DNA of 64,000 nucleotides from Levilactobacillus koreensis JCM 16448 (GCF_001435525.1 NZ_AZDP01000040.1:1-64000), one strand, 5' to 3'; counted from the first letter of the stretch, positions 1 to 9,952 are shown. The notes: generated from the letters alone by a model not told the origin. A program made the numbers and translations.

Positions 1-287
1 AACGGGTAGCCGTCAATTACCCGATGATGTTGCCACTGCGAGTAGGAGTGTCTTAACGGACATTTTGGACTACTGTGTCACCAGACACGTGAGCGACAAG
101 CCGCTGAATTTATTCAGGGGCAGTTGACCAGTCGTGAAACAAACAATCCCATGTGTTCCAGCCAATCACTCCCCACATCCCCCATAGAACTTTCCCGACA
201 CCCTTCCCACTTCAAAAATTGCCTGCCACGCATGCGGTGAATGCGGTATACTAGGTTTTAAAAGGAAACTTATGGAGGTGAGCAGAA

Positions 288-1376
288 ATGGCATTTTTTG
301 ATTGGTTACGGCGCTTGATTGAACCGGCACCCCGGCGCGGGCCTAAACACGCTATGCGGCGCGGATCGTCATCACAACAACCAATGGTCCCTAAAGTGAC
401 GCCCGCCATTTCTGAACGCCCACAACCAACTCCGGTGGCGCCTGGTGCACCGGTAACGCCCGTGATAACAAAGCAGTCAACGCCCGACCCAACCGCTACC
501 CTAGTGGTTCGGCTCGTCGATGAGCACGACCAACCCCTGCAACCCGCATTGATTCTGACTGGTCAGTTGCACCATCCCATTCATTTTCGTTTCCCAATCA
601 TTCCGGGGTACGTGCTGACTCACACGCACGGCTTCACGCAGGATTTCATCACCGAATACGGCCTAACGACCCTGACCTACCAGCGACAATGGGGTCAGCC
701 CGTCGTCACCTACTTGATTGACTACGATAACGGTCAACTTTTAAAATTACCAACGATTCAGCGCGGTCGACTCGATAGTCGTTACCAATTAACGCCACCA
801 GAAGTTCCCGGCTACCACATTTTCCAGGCCCAGGGTGTGCAACGTGGTCAATTCTCCCGGCAAGCCCAACGAGTCATTTACTTCTATCGGCGAGATGCCT
901 GGCAAACGGTTCAGCGCGTCCATCAATACGTTCTACTCAATGTCGACCATCAAATTCTAGATCAACCAGCGGGTCAGGCCTACGGGTACCAATTCCCAGC
1001 GAACTCGCTCTGGCGGTTATTTGTCGTCGTGACCCGGACCGATGGCAGTGTCTGGTATAACTTGGGCGGCGAACAGTGGCTCGCAGCTACCGAAACGACC
1101 TTACGTGACCACCCGCTCCCCACGGCTCTGCCCCATCGGCACCATTGGACCGTTCAACCGTTTGAGCGCATGGGGAGTGTCGACTATGTGCCGCACGCCG
1201 CCGTGACGATTTTCAAAGAACCCTACGGTGAAAGTGTCGGTCAACTCGACCACGGCGAGCCGTTGGATGTTCGCGGTCGCATCGTGGACGACCAAAATCT
1301 GGTCTGGTATCAGATTGGCCCAGACGCCTACATTAGCGCCCAGTATGTCCGGATAGTTCCCATTGCCTCCGCTTAA
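288..1376 (+). CDS. MucBP-like domain protein with C-terminal SH3-like domain
   Basis: A 362-residue protein of unknown function. Residues 1-70 are basic then rich in Pro and Thr, with no clear signal peptide or membrane helix. Residues of about 95-205 contain two stretches with the MucBP pattern (GYVLTHT, then VTYLIDYDNGQ and PPEVPGYHIF ending in VIYFYRR). The last 75 residues (YVPHAAVTIFKEPYGE onward, ending DAYISAQYVRIV) look like a bacterial SH3 or SLAP-type wall-binding fold. The ATG follows GGAGGTGAG by a good spacing. MucBP repeats normally sit on secreted adhesins, so the missing signal peptide is odd; an upstream in-frame extension is not evident. The gene is monocistronic and ends at a strong convergent terminator. 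Confidence 0.6.
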   Translation: MAFFDWLRRLIEPAPRRGPKHAMRRGSSSQQPMVPKVTPAISERPQPTPVAPGAPVTPVITKQSTPDPTATLVVRLVDEHDQPLQPALILTGQLHHPIHFRFPIIPGYVLTHTHGFTQDFITEYGLTTLTYQRQWGQPVVTYLIDYDNGQLLKLPTIQRGRLDSRYQLTPPEVPGYHIFQAQGVQRGQFSRQAQRVIYFYRRDAWQTVQRVHQYVLLNVDHQILDQPAGQAYGYQFPANSLWRLFVVVTRTDGSVWYNLGGEQWLAATETTLRDHPLPTALPHRHHWTVQPFERMGSVDYVPHAAVTIFKEPYGESVGQLDHGEPLDVRGRIVDDQNLVWYQIGPDAYISAQYVRIVPIASA

Positions 1377-1390
1377 CTTTTAACGAAACA

Positions 1391-1445
1391 AAGACCCGCA
1401 ACCAGCTACCTCCTCCAAGGGATAGCCGGTTGCGGGTCTTTTCGT
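1391..1445. terminator. Convergent bidirectional terminator
   Basis: An 18-bp stem (AAGACCCGCAACCAGCTA pairing with 1423-1440, one G-T wobble) is flanked by A and T runs on both sides. It lies between the converging MucBP-like and P-type ATPase genes and can serve both. Confidence 0.85.
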
Positions 1446-1456
1446 TGCGGAAATAT

Positions 1457-4066
1457 TTAGTCTAAGTCGAGTTCACCGACCATCTGCTGCGTGCTCCGCC
1501 GCTGCCAGCGTTTAGCAACTTCCAGCACCAGTGTTGGCACGAAGACTGCCGGAATCACGACCAACCAAGCCACTGCCGGTAAGGCCACGAGCCCAAACGT
1601 GTCGCGGATTCCTGGAACCACCGCAATCAGTAGGACTAATCCAACTGCCAGCAGCATCGCCCCATTTAGCACGGGATTGCGCTTGAGGCTCGCCAGTGTC
1701 AATGGCTGGCGGTCTTTGATGGCGTAGATGTCGATCATGGACCCCATCGCGAGGACCAGGAAGACCATCGTCATCCCCACCGTCGCCTGTCCGGCTGATA
1801 GGCTAAACCGACCTAGCGCGTAGATTCCTAGTGTCAGTCCCGTAAACGTCACCGCTCGGACTGCTAAGCGGCCACCAAGGCCTCTGGCAAATAAGCTTTC
1901 GTCGTTGGCCACTGGTGGTTGCGCCATGGCTTCCTTTTCGCCTGGCTCGCGACTGATGTAAAAGCCCGGGATTCCATCGGCCAATACGTTGATCAGCAAC
2001 AGTTGTTCTGCCAATAGTGGCGCACCCCAACCCATGAGGACCGCTCCTACCATCAGGAAGATCTGGGCAAAGTTGACTCCCACCAAGAACTCAACGGCCT
2101 TCAAGATGTTTTGGTAAACCGTCCGACCTTCACGGACCGCCGCAATGATTGTGGCAAAATTGTCATCCGTTAAGACCATGTCAGCGGCACCCTTGGAGAC
2201 CTCAGTCCCCGTGATTCCCATGGCGATGCCCACATCGGCTGCCTTCAAGGCCGGCGCATCGTTCACGCCGTCACCCGTCATGGCCACCGTCTTACCTAAT
2301 TTTTGCCAAGCCTGAACGATCCGAATCTTGTCCGTCGGTGATACTCGGGCGTAAACCGCAATATTTTCGATCTGGGCCGTTAATTCTTCATCCGTCAACG
2401 TCCGCAGTTCATCGCCAGACATCACGAGTTGTCCTGGCGTCAACAGGCCAATTTCCTTCGCGATGGCCTCTGCCGTCACCATGTGGTCCCCCGTGATCAT
2501 CACGGGTTTGATACCTGCTCGTTTCGCCTCGCGGATAGCCGGGATCACTTCTGGCCGCGGTGGGTCAATGATACCCACCAGTCCCGCAAACGTTAAGCCC
2601 GTCGATAGGACATCCCAGTCGATAGTCGCCGTTGCGCCAACCACCTTGTAACCCACCGAAAGGACCCGGAGTGCATTACGGCCAAACTCATCGTGGACTT
2701 GTTTGGCCGCGGCTTGTTCCGCCGCCGTCCAAGTCACGGGAAGCCGATCGAAGGCCCCCTTCACGATGACCAGCTGTTGGCCATCCTTTAGCCGATGGAC
2801 CGTTGCCATCGTTTTCTTCGTTGAGTCAAATGGATCTTCGGCTAACCGCGGCGCTTGTTGTTCAAACTGCGTCCGGCTGAGATCGTGTTGCCCCAGCCAG
2901 CGAACGATGGCAAGTTCCGTGGGGTCCCCCACCGTTTTTTCTTCGCCGTTCGCCATCTTGATTTCCGCATTCGTCGCCAGTCCCAGGTAACGCATCAGTT
3001 GCTTCCCGGCTGGCGTCATCTTTTCTGCCGCAGTTGGTTGGTCACCCGGCGTCCAGTAGCGCGTAATCGTCATTTTATTTTGCGTCAGCGTCCCGGTCTT
3101 GTCGGAAGCAATCACATCGACACCACCGATTGTTTCCACGGCGTTTACCCGCCGCATGATGGCATTGCGCTTCGCCATTCGCTTGACTCCGTGAGCTAAA
3201 CTGATCGTCACGATAATTGGCAGCGTTTCTGGAACGGCCGCCACGGCCAATGAGATACCGATCATGAGGCTATCCGCAAGCCCTTGGTTTTGCATCCAGA
3301 TGCTGAGGGCGAAGATGGCGAGGCCCCCGATAACCGCAAACGTCGTTAACCAGCCAGAGAGCCGGTTTAAGCGCCCCTGTAATGGCGTGGCCCGCTTCTT
3401 AGTCTTGTTCAACAGACCAGCAATCTGACCAAGTTCCGTGGTCATCCCCGTCGTCACGACCTGCATGACGGCCGTACCGGCAGTCACCGCCGTGCCAGAG
3501 AAGACTTGTTGGTCGTCGCCGACTTTGTCCAGTGCCGTTAATTTTTCCTTAGTAACGGGCACACTTTCTCCCGTTAACACGGCTTCGTCGACTGACAGGT
3601 TCGTACTTTCCAGCACGATACCATCGGCCGGAACTTGGTCGCCGGCCTTGAGTAAGACCAGATCGCCCGGCACAATGTCCTTGGCCTTGATCTCTTGGGC
3701 AATGTCTTCGCGTCGAACCGTTGTTGTAGGCAAACTCATCGACTGCAAAGCCGCCAGCGCCTTTTCGGCTGATGCCTCCTGGTACATGCCAATCACCACG
3801 TTGATCACTAAGATCGACCCAATCACGATTGACTTCGTCCAGCCCCCGCCCTGGAACAACGCCATGTAGCTCGCCAGGCCAACCGCAAACAATAGGACCA
3901 TCGAAGACACGTCACTTAAATGGCGCACCACTTGCCGCCACAGTACGGGCTTCTTAGCTGCCACCAGTTCGTTCGCCCCATGCTGAGTCAATCGTTCCGT
4001 TGCTTGTTGTGTCGTTAAGCCCGCTTGGGCCGTTAACGTCACGTTTTTCATCTCTTTTCTTGTCAT
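1457..4066 (-). CDS. P-type cation-transporting ATPase (P2 type)
   Basis: ATP-driven cation pump of the plasma membrane, 869 residues. In order: N-terminal cation-ATPase domain (residues about 10-45), paired helices M1-M2, actuator domain with TGES at 165-168, M4 with PETLP at 279-283, phosphorylation motif DKTGTLT with Asp322, a nucleotide-binding domain, the hinge TGDGVNDAP, and six C-terminal helices including NVLADGIP in M6. PETLP replaces the PEGLP of SERCA-type calcium pumps, so the transported ion (Ca, Mn or another) cannot be fixed from motifs. An upstream in-frame GTG at 4081 overlaps the ribosome site; the ATG at 4066 preceded by GGAGG at seven bases is preferred. Apparently a single-gene unit. 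Confidence 0.88.
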   Translation of the reverse strand: MTRKEMKNVTLTAQAGLTTQQATERLTQHGANELVAAKKPVLWRQVVRHLSDVSSMVLLFAVGLASYMALFQGGGWTKSIVIGSILVINVVIGMYQEASAEKALAALQSMSLPTTTVRREDIAQEIKAKDIVPGDLVLLKAGDQVPADGIVLESTNLSVDEAVLTGESVPVTKEKLTALDKVGDDQQVFSGTAVTAGTAVMQVVTTGMTTELGQIAGLLNKTKKRATPLQGRLNRLSGWLTTFAVIGGLAIFALSIWMQNQGLADSLMIGISLAVAAVPETLPIIVTISLAHGVKRMAKRNAIMRRVNAVETIGGVDVIASDKTGTLTQNKMTITRYWTPGDQPTAAEKMTPAGKQLMRYLGLATNAEIKMANGEEKTVGDPTELAIVRWLGQHDLSRTQFEQQAPRLAEDPFDSTKKTMATVHRLKDGQQLVIVKGAFDRLPVTWTAAEQAAAKQVHDEFGRNALRVLSVGYKVVGATATIDWDVLSTGLTFAGLVGIIDPPRPEVIPAIREAKRAGIKPVMITGDHMVTAEAIAKEIGLLTPGQLVMSGDELRTLTDEELTAQIENIAVYARVSPTDKIRIVQAWQKLGKTVAMTGDGVNDAPALKAADVGIAMGITGTEVSKGAADMVLTDDNFATIIAAVREGRTVYQNILKAVEFLVGVNFAQIFLMVGAVLMGWGAPLLAEQLLLINVLADGIPGFYISREPGEKEAMAQPPVANDESLFARGLGGRLAVRAVTFTGLTLGIYALGRFSLSAGQATVGMTMVFLVLAMGSMIDIYAIKDRQPLTLASLKRNPVLNGAMLLAVGLVLLIAVVPGIRDTFGLVALPAVAWLVVIPAVFVPTLVLEVAKRWQRRSTQQMVGELDLD

Positions 4067-4201
4067 TTTATTTTCCTCCACCGTATAAATGAGTTATTAT
4101 ATCAATTACTATAGTCTTATTATTACTAAAAGTTTTGCATAGACTATGGCTGAATTGTGAAGATTCTTGGAAACCTGTAAAAGTTAGCTTATGTTGGAAT
4201 A

Positions 4202-4262
4202 GTCGCACTCCGGCTGCCAGGGATTCCGACTACTGTGGGGACGGTCCTCCGACTCAGATTGA
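4202..4262 (+). repeat. Dispersed intergenic repeat, partial copy E
   Basis: About 60 bp containing CGCACTCCGGCTGCCAGG, GATTCC and CTGTGGGGACG, shared with copies near 21.4 kb and 29.1 kb. It is a fragment of the longer element described at 21302-21878. The remainder of the 4067-4396 gap shows no gene. Confidence 0.7.
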
Positions 4263-4396
4263 TTTCTTCCATAACTTTTGTGCGTCATGTCTCCACCCAT
4301 ACAACTAATTTCCATTTAGATTGCCCCCGCTCAATCACTCCAGTCTTCTGGCCTCTTTTGAACCCTCTCGCATAATTCCAGTTACTAACTTTCTCC

Positions 4397-4447
4397 AAAA
4401 AAAACAGCTAACATTACCTGAACACAGTCAGATAATGCTAGCTATTC
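4397..4447 (-). terminator. Terminator of the dipeptidase gene
   Basis: On the minus strand AGCTAGCATTATCTGA pairs with TCAGGTAATGTTAGCT and is followed by eight T residues, just past the dipeptidase stop codon. Confidence 0.85.
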
Positions 4448-4469
4448 TCATTTGAGAGACGTTTTTATA

Positions 4470-5903
4470 TTAAAGGTTCCGGTCCATGTTGAAAGTCAAC
4501 TTAGACAACGTTAACCCTTTTTCAATCAAATCATTCGTAAACTTCGTGGTCTTGGTCCGCATGTCAGCGACGACTTGATGGTTCTGATCCGTCAGGTAAG
4601 CGGTCAGGCCATCTCCAGACAAGCCCTTGGCATGAGCTAACGTGTTAGCTACGTGGGTCCGCAAGTCCTGTTTAGCCGCCGTCACGTAGTCCACATCCAG
4701 CTCAATAAAGTTCTGGTAGTGAGATTCAACGATCATCGACAGCTTCCGGTACATCCAGTAGGCACTCTTGTCGTCCAAATGAACGGGCGTCGTGCTGTAA
4801 GAGTCATCGGTGTCCGTGGCATTAGCGAAGAAGGGCACGTAAGGACTGAAGGCTGGTACCCCGAAACATAGCCAGAAAATGGCAGAGCTTTCGGCCGGTA
4901 CATCGTTTCTGATCTGCAGCACGTGGGAGTTTTGCGTCCGGTTCATCGAGATTGGCCGGAACTTTAACCGGTCCTCGTCGGCACCTTGGCCTAACGGATC
5001 GTACTTGGTCTCGTTGTAGTGGGAGCTCAAGATGTATTCGACATCTTCCACACTGATTTTGTGGCTGGTCCGACAAATAAATGGTAATTCGCTAGATTGG
5101 GGATCCTGTTCGATCTCAGGGTTTAAGACCCGTTGGCCAAACCAGACCCGTGGCGTGTTATAGTGCCGGTCCTTTTCAGTACTGGTCCCAAAGATGTGCC
5201 GGAAGTTCCAGCCATTTTGGTCGGGGTTCAGGTGATTTTCGGTCACAAATTCTTGAATGCCTTCGGAGTACATAAAGTTGTCGGGATCATCAAACGTGAC
5301 CTGTTGAATGGCCACTTGGTTCGCAGCAACCGCGTAGGCGTCATCCGGAATGCGTTGGGCAACCCAGTGGTGACCCGTGACGATTTCCATGTACCAAACT
5401 TCATCATGGTCGGAGAACAATACCCCGTTGCCTTCGGGTGACCCATACTGCTTGATCAAGTTACCCAGGTAACGAACCCCATCGCGCGCGGAGTTGATGT
5501 AAGGCAAGACCATCGTTTGGAGGGAGTCTTCAGCTAGACCATTGGCCACCAATGGGTCAAAAGCCAAAGCATCTGGATTACCATAAACACTTTCGGTGGC
5601 ACTCATCGCAACGTTCTTTTCGTTAAAGCCGCTTTCGGCGTAAACGCCTTCCTTGTCGACTTCGACGTTGGGCGTTGCCGAGTAACGATAACCGTCGCTA
5701 GGAATTGGCGCCGTGAATCCGTTTTGATTAGAGGTCCAAATGCGTTCTGGCTGGTCGTGTTCTGCTGGGTGAACGTAGAACCGTTGGGGCGTCAAGGGTA
5801 AGAAGGTATCGTCGTTTCTAGCGATGAGCGTCGACCCATCGACCGTTGCGAGCTTGCCGACTAAGACGGTCGTACAAGCGGATAAGTGTTTTGCTGCTTT
5901 CAT
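4470..5903 (-). CDS. pepD: C69-family dipeptidase (PepD type)
   Basis: Cytoplasmic N-terminal-nucleophile dipeptidase that hydrolyses dipeptides, 477 residues. The conserved start SACTTVLVGKLATVDGST places the candidate nucleophilic Cys at residue 10, followed by the family pattern ARNDD. The rest matches the peptidase_C69 family in length and composition (EIVTGHHWVAQRIPDDAYAV and IFWLCFGVPAFSPYVPFF are typical). An in-frame GTG at 5915 lies inside the ribosome site; the ATG at 5903 after AAGGAGTGG is chosen. Lactobacilli usually carry several paralogs. Monocistronic, with its own terminator downstream. Confidence 0.88.
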   Translation of the reverse strand: MKAAKHLSACTTVLVGKLATVDGSTLIARNDDTFLPLTPQRFYVHPAEHDQPERIWTSNQNGFTAPIPSDGYRYSATPNVEVDKEGVYAESGFNEKNVAMSATESVYGNPDALAFDPLVANGLAEDSLQTMVLPYINSARDGVRYLGNLIKQYGSPEGNGVLFSDHDEVWYMEIVTGHHWVAQRIPDDAYAVAANQVAIQQVTFDDPDNFMYSEGIQEFVTENHLNPDQNGWNFRHIFGTSTEKDRHYNTPRVWFGQRVLNPEIEQDPQSSELPFICRTSHKISVEDVEYILSSHYNETKYDPLGQGADEDRLKFRPISMNRTQNSHVLQIRNDVPAESSAIFWLCFGVPAFSPYVPFFANATDTDDSYSTTPVHLDDKSAYWMYRKLSMIVESHYQNFIELDVDYVTAAKQDLRTHVANTLAHAKGLSGDGLTAYLTDQNHQVVADMRTKTTKFTNDLIEKGLTLSKLTFNMDRNL

Positions 5904-6045
5904 AACTAAAACCACTCCTTAATTGATTCATCTGCCAATGGTCCGCCTCGTCATTTGATCAGCACCCCCATCAACCTTATTTCAAGCAGGGAATATACCG
6001 ACCTGAACAAAATGAACGAACCGTCCCAATACAGAGACTATAAGC

Positions 6046-6079
6046 ACTAGTGTACCCCTTTCAGGCCCCAAACACTAGT
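6046..6079. promoter_or_regulatory. Inverted repeat in the pepD/nox divergent region
   Basis: ACTAGTGT (6046-6053) and ACACTAGT (6072-6079) form a perfect 8-bp inverted repeat separated by 18 bases. It lies between two divergent genes and has no T run, so an operator is more likely than a terminator. The regulator is unknown. Confidence 0.35.
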
Positions 6080-6130
6080 CCGCTAGCCCAATCCTATTCG
6101 GAGGGTAATGGTAACACTTTCACGAATGTG

Positions 6131-6158
6131 TTGACATTCTACTGAGGTTGTGTAAAAT
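6131..6158 (+). promoter_or_regulatory. Promoter of the NADH oxidase gene
   Basis: TTGACA at 6131 and TAAAAT at 6153 with a 16-bp spacer, about 90 bp upstream of the nox start codon. Confidence 0.6.
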
Positions 6159-6247
6159 AGAGTTGTAATCAATTAAGATGTTTTTCACATAGTCATACTT
6201 GTGAAAACATCAGCATACATTAAAAACTTGTTTTGGGAGGCTACACC

Positions 6248-7606
6248 ATGAAAGTTACAGTTGTTGGTTGTACACATGCAGGGACCTTTGCCATTAAACA
6301 GATCTTAGCGGAACATCCAGATGCCGAGGTCACCGTCTACGAAAAGAATGATAATATCTCGTTCCTATCTTGCGGAATCGCCCTTTATCTCGGCGGTAAG
6401 GTCGCTGATCCCCAAGGCTTATTCTACTCCAGCCCTGAGGAATTAAAGAGTCTTGGCGCCAACGTTCAAATGAGCCATAACGTTCTGGCCATCGACCCTG
6501 ACCAAAAAACGGTCACGGTTGAGGATTTGTCTACTCATGAACAAGTCACTGAATCTTACGACAAACTCGTTATGACTTCTGGTTCTTGGCCTATTATTCC
6601 TAAGATCCCCGGTATTGACAGCGACAAGGTCAAACTCTGCAAAAACTGGAACCACGCCCAGACACTGATTGAAGAAGCCAAGGGTGCCAAGCGTATTACG
6701 GTCATCGGTGCCGGCTACATTGGTGCTGAACTGGCCGAAGCTTACTCCACCACCGGCCACGATGTGACGTTGATCGACGCCATGGATCGTGTGATGCCCA
6801 AATACTTTGATGCCGAATTCACGAATGTGATTGAACAAGACTACCGTGATAACGGTGTGAAACTAGCCATGGGCGAAACCGTTCAAAGCTTTGACCAAAG
6901 TGGCGATGCCTTAACGATTACCACCGACAAGGGTAGCTACGAAACCGACCTCGCCATCCTGTGCATCGGTTTCCGGCCAAACACGGCGTTGCTCAAGGGG
7001 AAGGTCGACATGGCAAAGAACGGCGCCATCATTACGGATGATTACATGCGGTCATCCAATCCCGACATCTTCGCAGCCGGTGACAGTGCTGCCGTTCACT
7101 ACAACCCAACGCACCAAAACGCCTACATTCCACTGGCTACCAACGCCGTTCGGCAAGGTATCTTAGTGGGTAAAAACTTGGTTAAACCAACTACTAAGTA
7201 CATGGGAACACAATCCTCTTCTGGCTTAGCACTGTACGGTCGGACCATCGTCTCCACCGGACTGACCTTGGCTGCCGCCCAACAACAAGGGGTCAGCGCC
7301 GAACAAGTTATTGTTAAAGACAACTACCGGCCAGAATTCATGCCCACCACGGAACCCGTGCTGATGTCATTGGTCTTTGACCCAGACACCCGGCGAATCC
7401 TAGGTGGCGCGCTGATGAGCAAGTACGACGTATCTCAATCCGCCAATACCCTTTCAGTTTGCATCCAAAATGAAAATACGATTGACGATTTGGCCATGGT
7501 CGACATGCTGTTCCAGCCAAACTTCGACCGACCATTCAACTACCTCAACATTTTGGCCCAAGCTGCGCAAGTTAAAGCTGACAGTTTAGCTGGCGTTAAG
7601 GCTTAG
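6248..7606 (+). CDS. nox: Water-forming NADH oxidase
   Basis: FAD flavoenzyme reducing O2 to water with NADH, regenerating NAD for heterolactic fermentation. It has 452 residues. The N-terminal FAD Rossmann motif is VVGCTHAG (residues 5-12). The redox-active Cys42 in SFLSCGIALYLGG is the hallmark of Nox and CoA-disulfide reductase. A second dinucleotide motif, VIGAGYIGAELAEAY, binds NADH, the FAD-binding block DIFAAGDSA follows, and a dimerisation domain ends the protein. The in-frame TTG at 6233 lies in the Shine-Dalgarno; the ATG at 6248, eight bases after GGGAGG, is chosen. It has its own promoter and is monocistronic. A CoA-disulfide reductase is the less likely alternative. Confidence 0.9.
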   Translation: MKVTVVGCTHAGTFAIKQILAEHPDAEVTVYEKNDNISFLSCGIALYLGGKVADPQGLFYSSPEELKSLGANVQMSHNVLAIDPDQKTVTVEDLSTHEQVTESYDKLVMTSGSWPIIPKIPGIDSDKVKLCKNWNHAQTLIEEAKGAKRITVIGAGYIGAELAEAYSTTGHDVTLIDAMDRVMPKYFDAEFTNVIEQDYRDNGVKLAMGETVQSFDQSGDALTITTDKGSYETDLAILCIGFRPNTALLKGKVDMAKNGAIITDDYMRSSNPDIFAAGDSAAVHYNPTHQNAYIPLATNAVRQGILVGKNLVKPTTKYMGTQSSSGLALYGRTIVSTGLTLAAAQQQGVSAEQVIVKDNYRPEFMPTTEPVLMSLVFDPDTRRILGGALMSKYDVSQSANTLSVCIQNENTIDDLAMVDMLFQPNFDRPFNYLNILAQAAQVKADSLAGVKA

Positions 7607-7722
7607 GCATAACGTGGTACCGCGCTGTGTTCTAACTGAACAATAGTTAAGGTCAACAATCAACCTAATAATCTAAAAATTTCAGTTTGGTCTACGAATG
7701 TCATTGGAGACCAACATGAACG

Positions 7723-7770
7723 AAAAAAGTGACTCTCCTTCCCAAATTGAGAAGGCGGAGTCACTTTTTT
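7723..7770. terminator. Convergent terminator, nox and WxL gene
   Basis: AAAAAGTGACTCTCCTT pairs with AAGGCGGAGTCACTTTTTT around a short loop; A and T runs flank both sides, so it serves the converging genes. Confidence 0.85.
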
Positions 7771-7822
7771 TCGGTCATCAAGGGTTGCAACATAGATTGA
7801 GGACTTTCGTTTCGTCAATTTC

Positions 7823-9952
7823 TCACGCTGGCACGTCATTCAGTGTCCAGGTCAGTGTCCCCTCATACGTGCCAGCGACCGTGCCACCACTCACCTCGAG
7901 CAATAGGCCCGTGTCGTCCGCCCAGGTGTCCACGACGTCCGTCAGTTGGTCCTCATCTGCCGCCTCACCCTGATGAATCGCAATTGGCGTGCTCGAAACC
8001 AGCGTCCGGTCAGTGCCATCGTGGTAGTAGACGTCACCAGCCAGCTGTTGACCCTCGGTGGAGACAAATGGTGTGCCCGTGACCTGTAGCGACCACTTGG
8101 CCCCTGCCTCTCGAGTATCCAGCACCTTTAGCTGCCAATCTGCTGTACGCTTCACTTGCTGGTTTGTTCCCGTCAGTTCTGTGGGGGCAAACGAGCTCTT
8201 CTCAGCAACCGTGTGGAAGGTCAATTGCCGCGACACGGTAATCGTAAATTTCAGCTGATTAGACACGTTACCATACGGATCGCTGGCCGTGACGGTCAAC
8301 CTGTTTTCACCCGCCCGTAGCTTCTCTGCTGGAATCTGCACGGTAAACAGTCCACTGGTATTGTCGCCGCCATCATCTGGAATCGTAAATTCAGGCAGTG
8401 CCGTTCCATTCAGCAACGGTCGAACTTGAATGTCGCTGTTGCTCAAATTAACGCCGTCCGGAACGACAGCTAGCCCCTTCATCGTAGCGCTTTCATTTGG
8501 TTTAACCATGATGCCACTGCCCGACAAAGAAGCCAGGTGTAGCTCTAACGTTGGATTTAACGTGAAGGCCACCGTATCCGCCGTCACCACACCATTAACC
8601 GCGCTAAACGTACTCCCGCTGGCGGATACCGTCACCGGTGATTTCACATCGGCGGCTTCTCCAGTGAGTGAAATGGTCGCCGTTGGATTTTTGGTCGACA
8701 ATGACCGGTTCAACGCTACGTTGAGTTGGTTGTCGGTTAGCCCTTGCAGGTCAATGGCCTGACTACTTCCATCGGCATAAGTCACCCAAACCTTTTGATA
8801 AACCAACTGGTCCGGTAAGTTCAAGTGCGCCGTTACGTCCTGCCAATCCTGTTTTCCCGCTACATAACTGAGCTGATAGTCCAGCTGAAACGGGTCACGC
8901 CCCTTCAACGTATCCCCATCAGTTACGACTGCACTTGTCCGCTGATTAGTCAACTTAGCTTTCGCCGAAGCATCGACCAATCCCGGGACCTCCTCCATCA
9001 CGACCAAATTGTTCTCATAGCTGTCCCCGGTCGCTCCCGTGAAGCCCCAGCGAACCTGACCGGTCTTCAGTGGGTCGATCTTCGTCACGTCGACATCGAC
9101 CGTGACCTGCTTTCCGGGTTGGACCACACCCGTAGCGGGGTCCTTATCGTCAAATACATACGTCATTGCCTGCGTGTTAGCATCCCAGTCGAGTGACAAA
9201 TGGTGCCACGTCCCATTCGACAGGAAAGTATTGCCCCCACTGATGACACCCTCGTGCTTTTGTGTCGCGTAGTAACCCGAACTATAAATAGGGAAATAGG
9301 TCACCGCCCGTTCCATTTCGTAGCTACTAGCTTCGCCTGGATAATTGGTTGCCAGATGTGGACCATTCAGCCCCACATCAAATGAATCTGCATCTCCCGT
9401 ATTGCCATAGTTGGTCGACGTGTTCAAATGGGTATCAAATTCCAGCGCCCAGCTATTCTGAATGGCTGAGGCTGCAACCTTGGTCGGTGTCGACTGCTTT
9501 TTATCCGTATCGACGCCCCAGACACCCAGTGTTTCTCCGGAAACGGTCTTGCCAAAGGTCGGCGTGGCTGCGAGTTCGCGGTCATCATTCTGTAGCACCA
9601 AGGCCATACCGTCCGCCGCCTTCTTCCCGGTATTCCCGAAGTAAAGCCACATGGAAGCCGACTGATTCTGATCGAGATCAAAGGCATTCGCCTCAGTTGA
9701 CCAGAGTGCCCCAAACTGTTTCTTGCCGTTATTGACCCGAGCTGCCTGGGTCCCCGTGATGTTCGGATTCGTTGTTGCGACCACAGCCGCCGTGTTATTG
9801 GCAGTGGTCCCCGGCGTAAAGATCTGCGCCAAGGAGATTCCCTGAGGAGCGGTCTTCAACGCCTGATCGTAGTCTGCATCGGCCCGAGCAACTCCTGATA
9901 GACCTATGAGGCCCAAGCCCACCAAAATTCCTATCCATACCTTTACTTTCAC
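7823..9952 (-). CDS. Secreted WxL-domain protein with L-type lectin-like domain
   Basis: Cell-surface protein of 709 residues, probably attached non-covalently to peptidoglycan. A signal peptide (MKVKVW, hydrophobic core, ARA-DA cleavage near residue 24) is followed at about 40-325 by a bacterial L-type lectin-like domain: AADGMALVLQND and LEFDTHLN resemble the carbohydrate and metal loops. Beta-sandwich or Ig-like segments fill about 330-550. The last 150 residues form a WxL domain, with WSLQVTG and the terminal LTWTLNDVPA as its two motifs. Such genes usually sit in multi-gene WxL clusters with a DUF916 anchor protein; this one is alone. Start is GTG after GAGAGGAG. A polysaccharide-binding role is inferred. 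Confidence 0.8.
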   Translation of the reverse strand: MKVKVWIGILVGLGLIGLSGVARADADYDQALKTAPQGISLAQIFTPGTTANNTAAVVATTNPNITGTQAARVNNGKKQFGALWSTEANAFDLDQNQSASMWLYFGNTGKKAADGMALVLQNDDRELAATPTFGKTVSGETLGVWGVDTDKKQSTPTKVAASAIQNSWALEFDTHLNTSTNYGNTGDADSFDVGLNGPHLATNYPGEASSYEMERAVTYFPIYSSGYYATQKHEGVISGGNTFLSNGTWHHLSLDWDANTQAMTYVFDDKDPATGVVQPGKQVTVDVDVTKIDPLKTGQVRWGFTGATGDSYENNLVVMEEVPGLVDASAKAKLTNQRTSAVVTDGDTLKGRDPFQLDYQLSYVAGKQDWQDVTAHLNLPDQLVYQKVWVTYADGSSQAIDLQGLTDNQLNVALNRSLSTKNPTATISLTGEAADVKSPVTVSASGSTFSAVNGVVTADTVAFTLNPTLELHLASLSGSGIMVKPNESATMKGLAVVPDGVNLSNSDIQVRPLLNGTALPEFTIPDDGGDNTSGLFTVQIPAEKLRAGENRLTVTASDPYGNVSNQLKFTITVSRQLTFHTVAEKSSFAPTELTGTNQQVKRTADWQLKVLDTREAGAKWSLQVTGTPFVSTEGQQLAGDVYYHDGTDRTLVSSTPIAIHQGEAADEDQLTDVVDTWADDTGLLLEVSGGTVAGTYEGTLTWTLNDVPA

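Noticed and set aside
2703-3869. Long open frames antisense to the P-type ATPase
   Set aside because: They mirror the real gene, with no ribosome sites and low-complexity Ser/Thr/Arg-rich translations. Similar antisense frames elsewhere were left out for the same reason.
7614-7624. GTGGTACCGCG, identical to the core of a T-box
   Set aside because: It follows the nox stop codon, no specifier stem or antiterminator can sit in the coding sequence before it, and no gene in that direction lies downstream. A chance match or remnant.
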